51,213 nucleotides of DNA from Planctomycetales bacterium (GTDB taxonomy: Bacteria; Planctomycetota; Planctomycetia; Isosphaerales; Isosphaeraceae), in contig DAIDKV010000087.1 in assembly GCA_027449865.1 (NCBI GenBank), positions 1-51,213 of the forward strand. Direction: 5' to 3'. Shown in pieces: positions 7,705 to 17,252 of the stretch. The notes beneath the pieces were generated by a model. That model was not told where the DNA came from and did not search any database. It worked only from the letters and a program-made list of their open reading frames with translations. The position numbers and the translations under genes were made by a program. The stretch's first letter is position 1. The number at the start of each line of letters is the position of its first letter.

Positions 7705-8888
7705 CGGACCTCGATATTCCCCTCGACCGCGACCTCAAGCTCGCGCTCGTCGAACTCGCCCACGAGCGTCCTGTCGTCCTTTCGCGCGAGGCGCACCAGG
7801 ACGCCTTCCTCCTCACTCTCCCTCGCGGCCGTCTCGAACGCCTGGATGCAGTCGTAGCTATGGGTCGTCGCGAAGACCTGGACGTTCAACCGGGCCGCGG
7901 TCTGGAAGATCAGCCGCCAGAGATCGGCCTGGACGGAATAATGGATGCCGTTCTCGATCTCGTCGACGAGTAGCAGGCCGCCACGAGCACTCACGAGGGC
8001 AAGCGCGAGGCCGAAAAGTCGATTGACGCCGTCGCCCAAGGCGAGCAACGGCATTGGCTCGTCGAATCCCTCGACCTTGGCGAATGGTATCCGTTCGTCA
8101 GCATCACGGCCCTGGAGCGACCTGCTAACGCGATCCCCAGGGCCTTTTACTGCAACACGCTCGACCTCCGGCGCAATGAGTCGAAGCGCTCCGATGACTT
8201 CGGATTCGCTGGAATGCAGGGAGACGGTATCCCAGAGGCGAACAACGGCATCCGGGCCGAGGCCGTTTGGCCCCACAGAATACTGCGGAATCTCCCGGAA
8301 GGGTTTCATCAGCGAGTCTGCGTCCACATTGATTGGATTAGGAGAGCCCTTTGAGACTCCAAGCTTCTCAAAAGGCTTAACCCCCGCCATTACAAGCCTC
8401 GCGGCGTTTCCTGCGCGAAATAAAAGTGATTGCACACCAAAATTGTACTGAGATAAAACCCTACCAACAAGATCTATGTCGGAGCCCTTGGAATCAAGAG
8501 GAGTCGAGGGCGGAGCGATGACCACTTGGAAAGCGATGCGAAGTACCTCGTCAGGAGCGTCGATCGGGCCAATTTCGATCGACGGACGTTCTTCTTGTAA
8601 GGCCTGGCGACCACAAAAGAGGCTATCCACAGGCAGTGATAGGAGGTAACTTCGCCTCCATTCGTCGACTTCTGCCCTGAGGATCTCGTTCCTCGCTGAC
8701 AAGATCTCTACGAGGTCGTCCACAGATCCCGGTTTCGCATACAACCTGAGGGCTTCCAGAACTGTGGACTTTCCCACATTGTTCTTGCCTACGATGAGGT
8801 TGACCCGCCCCAGGCGCCCGATCCGCAGCTCGCGGAAGCACCGGAATCGAAGGACCTGGAGCGAGTTCAGAATCAGGTCGCCGGACAT
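7701..8888 (-). CDS. AAA_15/AAA_21 (OLD-like, SMC/RecF-type) ATPase
   Basis: 395 residues from the ATG at 8888, chosen because a GTGAGGA site precedes it; an ATG 11 codons upstream (8921) is possible. Visible motifs: Walker A GKNNVGKS (34-41), a late Walker B LLLVDEIENGIHYSV, and a switch segment VFATTHSYDCI, the order seen in OLD-like and RecF-like ATPases. A signature-like LGDGVNRLFGLAL lies just before Walker B. It overlaps the TOPRIM gene by 4 nt. In such pairs the ATPase is thought to sense a trigger and release or activate the nuclease. That is a family inference; no trigger can be read from sequence. Confidence 0.88.
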   Translation of the reverse strand: MSGDLILNSLQVLRFRCFRELRIGRLGRVNLIVGKNNVGKSTVLEALRLYAKPGSVDDLVEILSARNEILRAEVDEWRRSYLLSLPVDSLFCGRQALQEERPSIEIGPIDAPDEVLRIAFQVVIAPPSTPLDSKGSDIDLVGRVLSQYNFGVQSLLFRAGNAARLVMAGVKPFEKLGVSKGSPNPINVDADSLMKPFREIPQYSVGPNGLGPDAVVRLWDTVSLHSSESEVIGALRLIAPEVERVAVKGPGDRVSRSLQGRDADERIPFAKVEGFDEPMPLLALGDGVNRLFGLALALVSARGGLLLVDEIENGIHYSVQADLWRLIFQTAARLNVQVFATTHSYDCIQAFETAARESEEEGVLVRLARKDDRTLVGEFDERELEVAVEGNIEVR

Positions 8889-8957
8889 GGTCAACGTCCT
8901 CACTTGACCTGGATTCAACATCGGCTCCGCCGTTCTTCCCAGCTCGGGTGCGGAATC

Positions 8958-10310
8958 CTAGAGCAGCCCCCCGGTCCAGCCCGGCTCCAGCCGCTTCATC
9001 AGCGTCGCGTCGTCGCGCCGACGCATGCTCGTTTTGTTGTAGACCTCGTGCGCCCGCGCCAGCCTGTCGCGATCGAGGGTGACCCCCAGCCCCGGGCCGG
9101 TCGGGACGGCCATCGACCCGTCCCGGATCGTCAGCGGGTTCCCCTCGATGACGTCGAATCCCTCGGCAAGCCAGGGATAGTGCGTATCGCTGGCGCAGGT
9201 TAGCTCAGGGATCGAGGCCGCCAGGTGGATCATCGCGGCCATCGAGATTCCGGTGTGGTTGTTGCTGTGCTGGCTGAGGGTCCACCTGGCCGCCCTCGCG
9301 ACCGGCCCGAGCGCCTGGCAGCCGGCGAATCCACCGAAATAGTGGTGGTCGACCAGCAGCACGTCGATCGGATGAAGCCGAAGCGCGCCGGCGAGGTGCT
9401 CGAATCGCGTGACGCACATGTTTGTGCTCATCTTCAGGCCGGTTGCCTCGCGGACCTCGGCCATCGCCTCCTGGCCGCGAACCGGGTCCTCGTAGTATTC
9501 CATCGGCAGCTTTGCAATCTCCTTCCCAATCCGGATCGCAGTGGACGTCTTCCATCGACCGTTCGGGTCGATCCGCAGTTTCGCCTTCGAGCCAAGTCGA
9601 TCGGCCATCGCGAAGAGAGTGTCGCGCTCGGCCTCGGGCGAGAGCACGCCCCCCTTGAGCTTGAAGACGCGGAATCCCCAGCGATCGCGGAATCGGGCCG
9701 CCTCGCCAGCCATCGCCTCGGGAGTCCGAACCTCACCCCAGTCGTCGAGCGCCTTCTCGCCCGAGCCGCGAGCATCGGCCAGGTGCGGGTCGGAGAGGAT
9801 CACCGGATGGTCGGCGGCGTATCGATAGAACAAATACGCAGCGAACTCGACCGACTCGCGCACCGGTCCGCCAACCATCTCGCAGAGGCGACGGCCCGAG
9901 GCCCGGGCGGCGGCATCCAGGCAGGCCACCTCGATCCCGGCGTAGATCCCCATCCCCAGCGATTGCAAGTCGTGGGCGAACCGTCGGTAAGCCATCGCAT
10001 TCTGGCCGACCACGATCCGACGTGCCTTCTCCAGACCGGCGGTCACGCTCTGGCCGCCGGGCGCTTCACCCAGGCCGATGATCCCGGCGTCAGTCTTCAG
10101 CTCGACGATGTTCCGGAGGAAGTACGGTCCGTGACATCCGGCTACGTTGAGTAGCGGCGGGTCAGGTAACGCAATCGGCGTGATCGTCAGCTCGGTGATT
10201 GTTAGCCGTGATTTCGGGCCTTCGACCCGCCCCTCAGCCGACCCGAACGATCCCAGGCCGAGTATCCCGCCGGCAGTCATCCCCAGCCATTCGCGTCGAT
10301 TCATCGACAT
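8958..10310 (-). CDS. Enolase-superfamily sugar-acid dehydratase (glucarate dehydratase group), Tat-exported
   Basis: 450 residues. The N-terminus MSMNRREWLGMTAGGILGLG is a twin-arginine signal, so this normally cytoplasmic enzyme type is predicted to be exported folded. Superfamily residues are in place: the KxK base FKLKGG (K217, K219), metal ligands D248 (LRIDPNGRW), E274 (YYEDPV) and N297 (STNMCV), and the second base H348 (LSQHSNNHTG). This set fits the glucarate dehydratase branch, which dehydrates D-glucarate or related acid sugars. The exact substrate cannot be set. The start is supported by GAGAGGGGA upstream. It stands alone; the gene to the right (ABC permease) has its own upstream partner. 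Confidence 0.87.
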   Translation of the reverse strand: MSMNRREWLGMTAGGILGLGSFGSAEGRVEGPKSRLTITELTITPIALPDPPLLNVAGCHGPYFLRNIVELKTDAGIIGLGEAPGGQSVTAGLEKARRIVVGQNAMAYRRFAHDLQSLGMGIYAGIEVACLDAAARASGRRLCEMVGGPVRESVEFAAYLFYRYAADHPVILSDPHLADARGSGEKALDDWGEVRTPEAMAGEAARFRDRWGFRVFKLKGGVLSPEAERDTLFAMADRLGSKAKLRIDPNGRWKTSTAIRIGKEIAKLPMEYYEDPVRGQEAMAEVREATGLKMSTNMCVTRFEHLAGALRLHPIDVLLVDHHYFGGFAGCQALGPVARAARWTLSQHSNNHTGISMAAMIHLAASIPELTCASDTHYPWLAEGFDVIEGNPLTIRDGSMAVPTGPGLGVTLDRDRLARAHEVYNKTSMRRRDDATLMKRLEPGWTGGLL

Positions 10311-10411
10311 GATTCGATCCCCTCTCCTCGCACGATCGATGCGATCCAGGCGACTGCCCTAACATAAGGTTCCGGCCTGGGCGGGGCCAGGGGCGTCCGG
10401 CATTCGATGGA

Positions 10412-11269
10412 TCAGTTCCCCTCAGGCGTCTTCAGCCGGAACTCACGCGCGGCAAAAATCGCCGCCCCGATCGCCGCGAACCAACCAGCGATCGCCAGCA
10501 GGACGATCACGCACGTCGACGCCGAGACCGCCGTGTCAGGGTCGATCGACCACTCCTCGCCTGCGACGCCGAGCCATCGGACCGCCAGGACCCGGATGTA
10601 ATAGATCACGGTCGCCTCGCGGATCACGAAATCGATCGCGCCGAAGAAGCCCTCCACAACCACGACGTAGATCGCCCCAACCACCAGCGCCCGGCGAAGG
10701 ACCAGGCTCAGCGCGCCGAAGATCGAGGCATACGCGGCCGTCGCAAGGGCGAGCATCGCCACATAGATCGGCGCCCGCTCGCGCAAGACTGTTCCGACGA
10801 GGCCGGATTCCCCCCAGTGGATCGCCCCGACGGTCGCGACGGTGAAGATCGCCGCCCGGCCCCACGTCACGATCGCCGTTCCGGCCAGCTTCGCCAGGTA
10901 AATCGCCCATCGCGCGATTGGACGGATCAAAAGATACGTTAGCGTCTGCTCCTCGACGTCGTCCTGGACCATTCCCGAGGCAAGCAACAGGGCCGCCAGC
11001 GGCACGAGCGCCGGGAAGATAAGGCCGAGGATCAATCCGTCCTCCACGGGAGCGGCTTCGAGGCTGGGCCGGAATTGCCGGATCAGGATCGCGAACGCGA
11101 TCGGCAGCGCAAAAACCCCAGCGAGAACCCACCGCCGCACTCCTCGCACCTGGCGGGCCACCGTGATCCGGACGACTGTCAAAAGCGCTGAGGGAGCGAG
11201 TCCGATCGGCAGCCGGGCCGGGATCATTGTTGGCGAGAACTCGGTCTCGGGCGCCGAAGGTGTCGTCAT
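10412..11269 (-). CDS. ABC-2 type transporter permease
   Basis: 285 residues with about six hydrophobic segments: around residues 45-60 (VLAGVFALPIAFAILI), 82-98, 130-150, 165-190, 200-220, and a final one near 250-275. A DDVEEQTLTYLLIRPI segment near residue 104 is typical of ABC-2 permeases of the NosY/Nat type. It overlaps the upstream ATPase gene by 4 nt, so it forms an exporter pair with it in the inner membrane. The substrate is unknown. This pair is one of two neighbouring exporter pairs on the same strand. Confidence 0.87.
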   Translation of the reverse strand: MTTPSAPETEFSPTMIPARLPIGLAPSALLTVVRITVARQVRGVRRWVLAGVFALPIAFAILIRQFRPSLEAAPVEDGLILGLIFPALVPLAALLLASGMVQDDVEEQTLTYLLIRPIARWAIYLAKLAGTAIVTWGRAAIFTVATVGAIHWGESGLVGTVLRERAPIYVAMLALATAAYASIFGALSLVLRRALVVGAIYVVVVEGFFGAIDFVIREATVIYYIRVLAVRWLGVAGEEWSIDPDTAVSASTCVIVLLAIAGWFAAIGAAIFAAREFRLKTPEGN

Positions 11270-12195
11270 GTCGTCACCAGGTACTTGAAGACGGACTCAA
11301 GGTTATCGTCGTCGGAATAGACCTCGTCAACGGGCGTTCCGCCGTCGAGAGCTAGATCCACGAGCCGTGAATAAAACCGGTCGGGGAGCCGGGTCTCAAC
11401 GATGAGCGTACCGCCTTCACGACTGAGGTCGACGCCAACGATGTCGTCGCAGGCGACCAGCCGGGCCGCCAGCTCGCGCGGCCGGGGCGACTTCAAGACG
11501 ATCCGGTGTGGATGCGCGTCGATCAGGTCGCGGATCTGGCGGACGTCGCCCTGCGCTACCAGGCGGCCCCGATTCAACAGGACGATCGAGCGAGTGACCG
11601 CCTGGACCTCGTGGAAGACGTGGCTGGAGACGAGAACGGTCCGACCCGTCGCGCCCCATTCGACGATCGCGTCGATCAGCTCGCGACGAGCGACGGGGTC
11701 GGTCCCGTTGAGTGGCTCGTCGAGGAATAAAACGATCGGCTCGTGGACCATCGCCTGGGCGAGCTTGATCCGCTGCCGCATTCCCTTGGAATAGCCGCGG
11801 ATGGCCCGCCCGGCGTGCTCCGTCATCCCAACCCGCTCCAGGGCCCGGTCGGCTGCCTCTCGAGCGCCGTGACGCCCCAATCCCCCGAGCAGGGCGCACG
11901 ACCGGAGGAACTCGCGGCCGGTCATCCACTCGAAGAAGGCGTCCTGCTCGGGGCAGAGGCCGATGTAGCGATTCAGCCCGGCGCTCCCTCTCGGACGATG
12001 CCCAAGCACACGCACCTCCCCCTGGCTCGGCCGCAACTGCCCGGTCGCCAGTTGCAAAAGCGTGCTCTTACCCGATCCATTCGGCCCAAGCAGCCCGGTC
12101 ACACCCGGAGGAAGCTCTAATGTGAGATTGTTCAGTCCGATCACCTGCCCATACCACTTCGAGACCGACCGGAACTCGACGACCGTCTGGCCCAT
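11266..12195 (-). CDS. ABC transporter ATP-binding protein
   Basis: 309 residues from the ATG at 12195, which has a GAGGG site and begins MGQTVVEFRSVSKWYG as expected; the frame stays open further upstream into AT-rich repeat DNA, which I take as chance. Motifs: Walker A GPNGSGKST, Q-loop region LCPEQDAFFEWM, signature YSKGMRQR (in place of LSGGQ, common in ABC-2 exporters), and Walker B IVLFLDEPLNGTDP. A roughly 90-residue C-terminal tail follows the ATPase domain. It couples to the permease at 10412-11269 through a 4-nt overlap. Confidence 0.92.
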   Translation of the reverse strand: MGQTVVEFRSVSKWYGQVIGLNNLTLELPPGVTGLLGPNGSGKSTLLQLATGQLRPSQGEVRVLGHRPRGSAGLNRYIGLCPEQDAFFEWMTGREFLRSCALLGGLGRHGAREAADRALERVGMTEHAGRAIRGYSKGMRQRIKLAQAMVHEPIVLFLDEPLNGTDPVARRELIDAIVEWGATGRTVLVSSHVFHEVQAVTRSIVLLNRGRLVAQGDVRQIRDLIDAHPHRIVLKSPRPRELAARLVACDDIVGVDLSREGGTLIVETRLPDRFYSRLVDLALDGGTPVDEVYSDDDNLESVFKYLVTT

Positions 12196-12252
12196 CGTCA
12201 CCCTCGCCCCCTCAACCTCGAAAGCTCTTCCCGCCGCCCAGACGGGAGGAGC

Positions 12253-12366
12253 AACCACGAAAAACACGAAGTACACGAAAATAAATTACAATACGTTACA
12301 ATTTTTACAAACTATTAAATCTATTGCATTTTTGAATTTTTCGTGTCTTTCGTGTCTTTCGTGGTT
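12253..12366. repeat. MITE-like inverted repeat built of CACGAA units
   Basis: Two 29-nt arms (12253-12281 and 12338-12366) are inverted copies with three mismatches; each holds three CACGAA units and starts with AACCACGAAA. The 56-nt centre is very AT-rich. Elements of this look recur in many unrelated bacterial genomes, where they produce spurious peptides of the NTKDTK kind. It sits between the two ABC exporter pairs and could form a long hairpin in the transcript, separating their expression. No transposase is nearby. Confidence 0.8.
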
Positions 12367-12403
12367 CCTCCTCGGTTCTCCTGCATGGTTATCCACTTTT
12401 GGT

Positions 12404-13438
12404 CTATCGCAAGCGGTCGAGGCCGCGGACCCGGGTGGTCAGGACCAGGAGCGAGGCAGCGGCGAGGGCGGCGAGGACGGCCGCCGACCACTCCCAGGGA
12501 TATGTTCGGGGCGCCCAGGGCGACCGGCGTGGTGCCTCGTCGTCGGCCCGATGGTGACGGCGACGGGGCTGGAACGGCCGCATGGGGAGCGATCGGGGGC
12601 TCACCTGGCCGAGGCTCGTCATGCGGTCCCACGAGGTTTCCGAGTCAAGAAGGGCGTCGCGGATTCGGTCGAGGTTGGTCCGGTACGAGACGAGCGGGCA
12701 CCACTCAGCGCCGACGGTCGATTGCAGAATGCCGGAGGCGATCGAGCTGACAAACCAGAATCCCAGCCACATCGCGGCGACGTATCGTGAGTTTCGCGAG
12801 AGCGACGAGAACGCCAGCATCAGAAGTGAGGCCGAGGCCGTCACGATCGCTGCGTACGCGAGGGAGCCGGTCAGCACGCGGGCGGTGTCGAGTACGACGT
12901 GAAAATCCAGGCTGAAGGCGTATCCGACCGCGAACGCGAGCAGGACCGGGCCGATCGTCACGGCCGCGAGGTACGCCGCGATGATTCCTAGCTTGCCCAG
13001 GAAGTATTCGAACCGACGGACCGGCCGTGAAAGGTACAGCGGGATGGCGTTGAAGCGCAGATCCTGGCTGATCAGGTCCGGGCCGACCAGCAGCGTCAGA
13101 ATCATCGGGAAGACAAGCTGCACCTCGAAAAACTGACGGAACGCCAGCGTCCAGATCGTCGTCCGAAACCCGCGTGGGCCATTTTTCAGTTCCTCGGGGA
13201 GGTTGTCCAGGAAGATGAGAAAAGGCGTGAGGAACGACGACTTCTGCTCGAAGAGTCCCCAGAAGACCAGGAAGAGGGCCAGCAAGATCGGCGGTCCGAG
13301 CGCGGACAGGACCGTCAGTCGCGTCCATCGATTGCCCATCGCGACCGTGACGCCCCGCCTCGCGATCGCAACCCATCGCGTCGCCTGGCCGGAAAGCCGG
13401 CCGTCCCAGTGCTGATAGCCCTGGTCGAAGATCGGCAT
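12404..13438 (-). CDS. ABC-2 type transporter permease
   Basis: 344 residues. Hydrophobic segments are visible near 43-65 (LTVLSALGPPILLALFLVFWGL), 108-122 (VFPMILTLLVGPDLI), 150-180 (IIAAYLAAVTIGPVLLAFAVGY), 192-212, 223-240 and a last one near 316-336. The LISQDLRFNAIPLYLSRP segment near residue 121 is characteristic of ABC-2 permeases. Between the fifth and last segments lies an Arg/Pro-rich stretch, probably a cytoplasmic loop. The start codon overlaps the stop of the upstream ATPase (TGATG), so the two form an exporter pair. Substrate unknown. Confidence 0.87.
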   Translation of the reverse strand: MPIFDQGYQHWDGRLSGQATRWVAIARRGVTVAMGNRWTRLTVLSALGPPILLALFLVFWGLFEQKSSFLTPFLIFLDNLPEELKNGPRGFRTTIWTLAFRQFFEVQLVFPMILTLLVGPDLISQDLRFNAIPLYLSRPVRRFEYFLGKLGIIAAYLAAVTIGPVLLAFAVGYAFSLDFHVVLDTARVLTGSLAYAAIVTASASLLMLAFSSLSRNSRYVAAMWLGFWFVSSIASGILQSTVGAEWCPLVSYRTNLDRIRDALLDSETSWDRMTSLGQVSPRSLPMRPFQPRRRHHRADDEAPRRSPWAPRTYPWEWSAAVLAALAAASLLVLTTRVRGLDRLR

Positions 13439-14349
13439 CAGGCGTCCTCCTCCACGGCGCCGAGGAAGACCTCCTCGAGAGTGCTTCGACGCGGTCGGAA
13501 GGCGCGCACCTGCTCGCCTGCCCGCTGAGCGGCCTCCCAGATAGTGCGCGGGCCGGTGCCCTCGGGGAGAGCGACGAGCAGGTGATCGTCGACCGGCTCG
13601 GTCGCGATCCCGATCTCTGCCAGCCTGGCCGAAAACGCCCGAGGATCGCCCTTCACACGCAGCTCGAACTCGCGGTTGTGCGGCTTCTCCAGCTCAGCGA
13701 TCCGCCCCTGGAGCAGCAGTCGACCATGGCCGATCACTATCACGTGGTCGCAGACGGCCTCGACGTCCGGCAGCAGGTGGCTGGCGAACAACAGGCTCAT
13801 TCCCTTGTTCCGCGCCAGGTCAACAGCGAGCCGCAGGACGTCGTCGCGGCCGGCGGGGTCCATGCCGTTGGTCGGTTCGTCAAGGATCAGAAGGCGCGGA
13901 TCGTGGACAATGGCCGATGCGATTTTGAGCCGCTGCCTCATCCCGGTCGAGTACGAGTCAGACTTTCGATACCGGGCTTCCCCCAGGCCGACGTAATCGA
14001 GCACCTCATGGGCGCGACGGAGGGCGTCGCGGGTCGGCATGCCGACCAGTTCACCGGCGTAGGCGACCGCTCCGATCCCGTTCATCCCTGGGAAGAGGCA
14101 ATCATCCTCGGGGACGAACCCGACAGCCTGTCGGATCGCCAGTCGATCGGTGCGGATATCCATCCCGAGCACCCGACCCGATCCCCCATCCACGGCGACC
14201 AGGCCGAGAATCGAGCGGATCATCGTCGTCTTACCGGCGCCATTCGGCCCGAGCAGCCCGATGGCTCCCTGGGGTACCGTAACCGAGAGCCCCCGTAGCG
14301 CCCGTACACGGCCATAATTCTTGGTCAGGTCTTGCAACTCGAACAGCAT
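13438..14349 (-). CDS. ABC transporter ATP-binding protein
   Basis: 303 residues from the ATG at 14349, chosen for its GGGAG site and because the domain begins there (MLFELQDLTKNYGRVRALRGL); the frame is open further upstream only by chance. Motifs: Walker A GPNGAGKTT, Q-loop FVPEDDCLFPGM, signature YSTGMRQR, Walker B LLILDEPTNGMDP. A C-terminal extension follows, as in the other ATPase of this cluster. It is the first gene of the exporter pair with 12404-13438. Its 5' end is divergent from the CE15-like esterase, leaving about 210 nt for two promoters. Confidence 0.92.
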   Translation of the reverse strand: MLFELQDLTKNYGRVRALRGLSVTVPQGAIGLLGPNGAGKTTMIRSILGLVAVDGGSGRVLGMDIRTDRLAIRQAVGFVPEDDCLFPGMNGIGAVAYAGELVGMPTRDALRRAHEVLDYVGLGEARYRKSDSYSTGMRQRLKIASAIVHDPRLLILDEPTNGMDPAGRDDVLRLAVDLARNKGMSLLFASHLLPDVEAVCDHVIVIGHGRLLLQGRIAELEKPHNREFELRVKGDPRAFSARLAEIGIATEPVDDHLLVALPEGTGPRTIWEAAQRAGEQVRAFRPRRSTLEEVFLGAVEEDA

Positions 14350-14561
14350 TGCGACTCCCGCCCGTTTTCCTCGATCGCGGTCGCGCCGGCGGAGGCCCGG
14401 CCGTCTCCCTATCCGCCGATTCGGGTGGAGAGTATGAATATTATCGAGGGCCCGACCCGGCGGCCGCAAGCTGGAGGTCGCGGCTTCCGCCGGACCATCC
14501 CGGCTGCTACAACAGTCGATCATCGCGTCAAGGTCATCCGCATCTCGAAGAGACCTTTCCC

Positions 14562-15992
14562 ATGGTGCGCTCCCTCGCCGTTTGGCTCTCTCTGTCCGCC
14601 TCGATCGTCTCGCCCGCCGCAGGTCAGACATCGGCGACGGGCGACGAGCTCCCGCCGCCGATGACGGCTCAGCAGGATCATAGGCTGATGATGGAGGCCC
14701 TCGGGATCAAGGAACTGCGCCCGGGCGCCAACGGGATGAACCCCCGCGCCGCCAACGCGGCGAACTACGACGAGTCGAAGGCCAACCCCTATCCCGGCAG
14801 CCTGCCCGATCCACTGATCGCGAAGGACGGCCAGAAGATCACCACGCCCGACCAGTGGTGGAAAAAGCGTCGGCCGGAAATCCTCGAGGATTTCGACCGC
14901 GAGGTCTACGGCCGAGTGCCGAAGGACATGCCGTCGGTGACCTGGGAGGTCAAGGAGACGACTCGCGAGAAGGTGGGCGAGGTCCCCGCGATCACGAAGC
15001 GACTGATCGGACACGTCGACAACGCCCGGTACCCGGGGATCACGGTCGAGATGGTGATGATCCTGACGACCCCGGCCGGGGCGAAGGGACCAGTCCCGGT
15101 GATGCTGGAGTTTGGCTTCGACTGGCTCACGCCCCGGCCCGCGCCGACTCCGGGCAAGGCGGCGACGAAGAAGGGCGGCCCGCGTCGGTTCACCTTCGGC
15201 CCGCCGCCCTGGCGAGAGCAGGTTTTGGCGCACGGCTGGGGCTTCGCGGTGATCGTCCCAAACAGCATCCAGGCCGACAACGGCGCCGGGCTGACTCGGG
15301 GGATCATCGGGCTCTGCAACCGGGGCCGTCCGCGGAAGCCCGACGACTGGGGGGCTCTCCGGGCCTGGGCCTGGGGCGCCAGCCGGGCGCTCGACTACTT
15401 CGAGACGGATCGAACCGTCGACGCAAGGCAGGTCGGGATCGAGGGGCTCTCCCGGTACGGCAAGGCGGCGCTGGTGGCGATGGCGTATGACTCTCGGTTC
15501 GCGATCGGCTTCATCGGCTCGTCGGGCGAGGGCGGGGCGAAGCTGCATCGTCGGCGGTTCGGCGAGCTGGTCGAGAACCTGACCGGCTCGGGCGAGTACC
15601 ACTGGATGGCCGGGAACTTCCTGAAGTACGGCGGCCCGCTCACGCCGGGCGACCTGCCCGTCGACGCCCACGAATTGATTGCTCTGTGCGCACCACGGCC
15701 GGTTTTTGTCAGTTATGGGGCGTCATCAGGGCCGGGCGCCGAGGGCCAGTGGGTGGACCAGCGGGGGAGCTTCCTCGCGGAGGTCGCCGCCGGGCCGGTC
15801 TATCGCCTGCTCGGCAAAAAGGACCTCGGCACCGACGAGTTCCCCGAGGTCGAGACGGCGCTGATCTCGGGCGAACTGGCCTTCCGGCAGCATCGGGGCG
15901 GCCACACCACCGGCCCGAACTGGCCGACGTTCCTGAAGTTCGCGGATCGCTACATTCACGTCCGACGTGCCGACTCGCCGGCCGGACGATGA
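14562..15992 (+). CDS. Exported CE15-like glucuronoyl esterase
   Basis: 476 residues from the ATG at 14562, which opens a signal peptide (MVRSLAVWLSLSASIVSPAAGQ). The alpha/beta-hydrolase core carries GLSRYGKAAL with nucleophile S297, matching the GCSRxGK signature of carbohydrate esterase family 15, and a late histidine in RQHRGGHTTGPNW. CE15 enzymes cleave ester bonds between glucuronic acid of xylan and lignin alcohols. The family's usual Cys before the Ser is Leu here, so this may be a CE15-like relative with another ester substrate. It converges on the DUF1559 gene, whose stop lies 9 nt away. Confidence 0.85.
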   Translation: MVRSLAVWLSLSASIVSPAAGQTSATGDELPPPMTAQQDHRLMMEALGIKELRPGANGMNPRAANAANYDESKANPYPGSLPDPLIAKDGQKITTPDQWWKKRRPEILEDFDREVYGRVPKDMPSVTWEVKETTREKVGEVPAITKRLIGHVDNARYPGITVEMVMILTTPAGAKGPVPVMLEFGFDWLTPRPAPTPGKAATKKGGPRRFTFGPPPWREQVLAHGWGFAVIVPNSIQADNGAGLTRGIIGLCNRGRPRKPDDWGALRAWAWGASRALDYFETDRTVDARQVGIEGLSRYGKAALVAMAYDSRFAIGFIGSSGEGGAKLHRRRFGELVENLTGSGEYHWMAGNFLKYGGPLTPGDLPVDAHELIALCAPRPVFVSYGASSGPGAEGQWVDQRGSFLAEVAAGPVYRLLGKKDLGTDEFPEVETALISGELAFRQHRGGHTTGPNWPTFLKFADRYIHVRRADSPAGR

Positions 15993-16001
15993 TTCGGCAC
16001 G

Positions 16002-17057
16002 TCAATAAGCGTCCGAGCTAATTACCTCGCCGCCGTTCCGGCTGCCGAGCCCCTGCCAGACCAGCACGTTGATCGAATTTTTCACGAACTGCACGTGCCC
16101 GTCGCAGAGGAGCGAGTTGACGCCGCCAGGGTGCCGGCTCCGCGCGGCGATATTCAGCGACATCCACCCCCAGAACGGGTTCGCGACGTTACTGAACGGA
16201 AGCCCCCCGCGACAGTCGGGCTGGGGGTCGTTCGGGGCCCTCAGGTGATTGTAAAGCGTATGTCCCGGCGCTCCATAGTGCCAGCGTACCCCTCGCGTGT
16301 GTTGAAACTGCTGGGTACTGGGCGGCAAGCTCAGACAGAGCGAGGCGTAGTCGGCATTGGAGTTCAGCGGCGGCCCAGTCGTTGAGTTGTTTCCCGTAAC
16401 AAGAAAGACGCCCAGCGGATTGTTTGCATAAGTATCCGACGCCTGCGACCGGATCGTCTCGGTGATCCCCACCGTGTTCGAGAGCCCGTCGGTAATGCTT
16501 GCCGGACTGATCCTTGCGTTCTCGAAGAAAATGCCGTTTGGCTGACCGGTCAGTGGTGGGATCGGCATCTGCACGACTGGGTAGCCCGACCCAGTGCTCA
16601 GGTCGTAATTGTGCGTGGCGAACAGCGGACCACCAACGTTGATCAAGACAGGAGGCGAATCCGAGGGGCAGAGCAGCGGAGTGAGGAACGTCTGAAACCC
16701 AGTCGAGTTCGCGAGGGCTGAAGACGTGCTGTCCGGAGCCAGATTGAAGTTGAATGAATTAAAAATCGCCGCCTGGTCCAGCTCGGACAGGAGTTGTGAG
16801 TACGCTCCCCAGCAATTCCCAGCTCCGGGGATGTAACTATTGAATCGCCCCGGAGGGAAAACCCCGACCGAGGTCATGTAATTGTGCAGCGCCAGGCCGA
16901 TCTGCTTGAGGTTGTTGGTGCACTGAATACGTCGCGCCGCTTCGCGGGCTGCCTGCACCGCTGGAAGGAGCAACGCGATCAATACAGCAATGATTGCGAT
17001 CACCACCAAAAGCTCGATGAGCGTGAATCCACGCTTGGCCCAATACGGCTTCACCAC
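16002..17057 (-). CDS. DUF1559 prepilin-like protein
   Basis: About 351 residues. The N-terminus has the prepilin pattern [20 protein letters not shown], cut after the Gly by prepilin peptidase, then [31 protein letters not shown], the mark of DUF1559. The C-terminus has the family segment [22 protein letters not shown] place the start at one of two adjacent GTG codons (17057 or 17054), because AGGAGA lies 6-9 nt upstream; a TTG at 17099 would add 14 unusual residues. These proteins are a large, planctomycete-expanded family thought to be exported by a type II-like pathway; their role is unknown. Four to six cysteines in the body may form disulfides. Confidence 0.92.
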   Translation of the reverse strand: MVKPYWAKRGFTLIELLVVIAIIAVLIALLLPAVQAAREAARRIQCTNNLKQIGLALHNYMTSVGVFPPGRFNSYIPGAGNCWGAYSQLLSELDQAAIFNSFNFNLAPDSTSSALANSTGFQTFLTPLLCPSDSPPVLINVGGPLFATHNYDLSTGSGYPVVQMPIPPLTGQPNGIFFENARISPASITDGLSNTVGITETIRSQASDTYANNPLGVFLVTGNNSTTGPPLNSNADYASLCLSLPPSTQQFQHTRGVRWHYGAPGHTLYNHLRAPNDPQPDCRGGLPFSNVANPFWGWMSLNIAARSRHPGGVNSLLCDGHVQFVKNSINVLVWQGLGSRNGGEVISSDAY

Positions 17058-17252
17058 GCCACATCTCCTGATTGGAAGCTTGCGCCAGTATCTTGCCAAT
17101 GAATGGCAGGATCATGTCAGAGGCTCGGTATGGTAACACAATCCGGGGGTGGTCCGGCAAGGGGGGGCTCGGGCCCCTTGCTCAGGGCCTCTCGCGCGGG
17201 CATTATGAGAGCGTCGCGATTCGTGACATTCGTTTCTTCGGAGGAAGACGTT

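Noticed and set aside
12240-12370. Small protein rich in NTK units
   Set aside because: It is the translation of the CACGAA inverted repeat, a known source of false ORFs.
14520-15671. Minus-strand frame (383 codons) opposite the CE15-like esterase
   Set aside because: Composition is Arg/Pro/Gly-rich and motif-free; the plus strand has a signal peptide and the CE15 signature.
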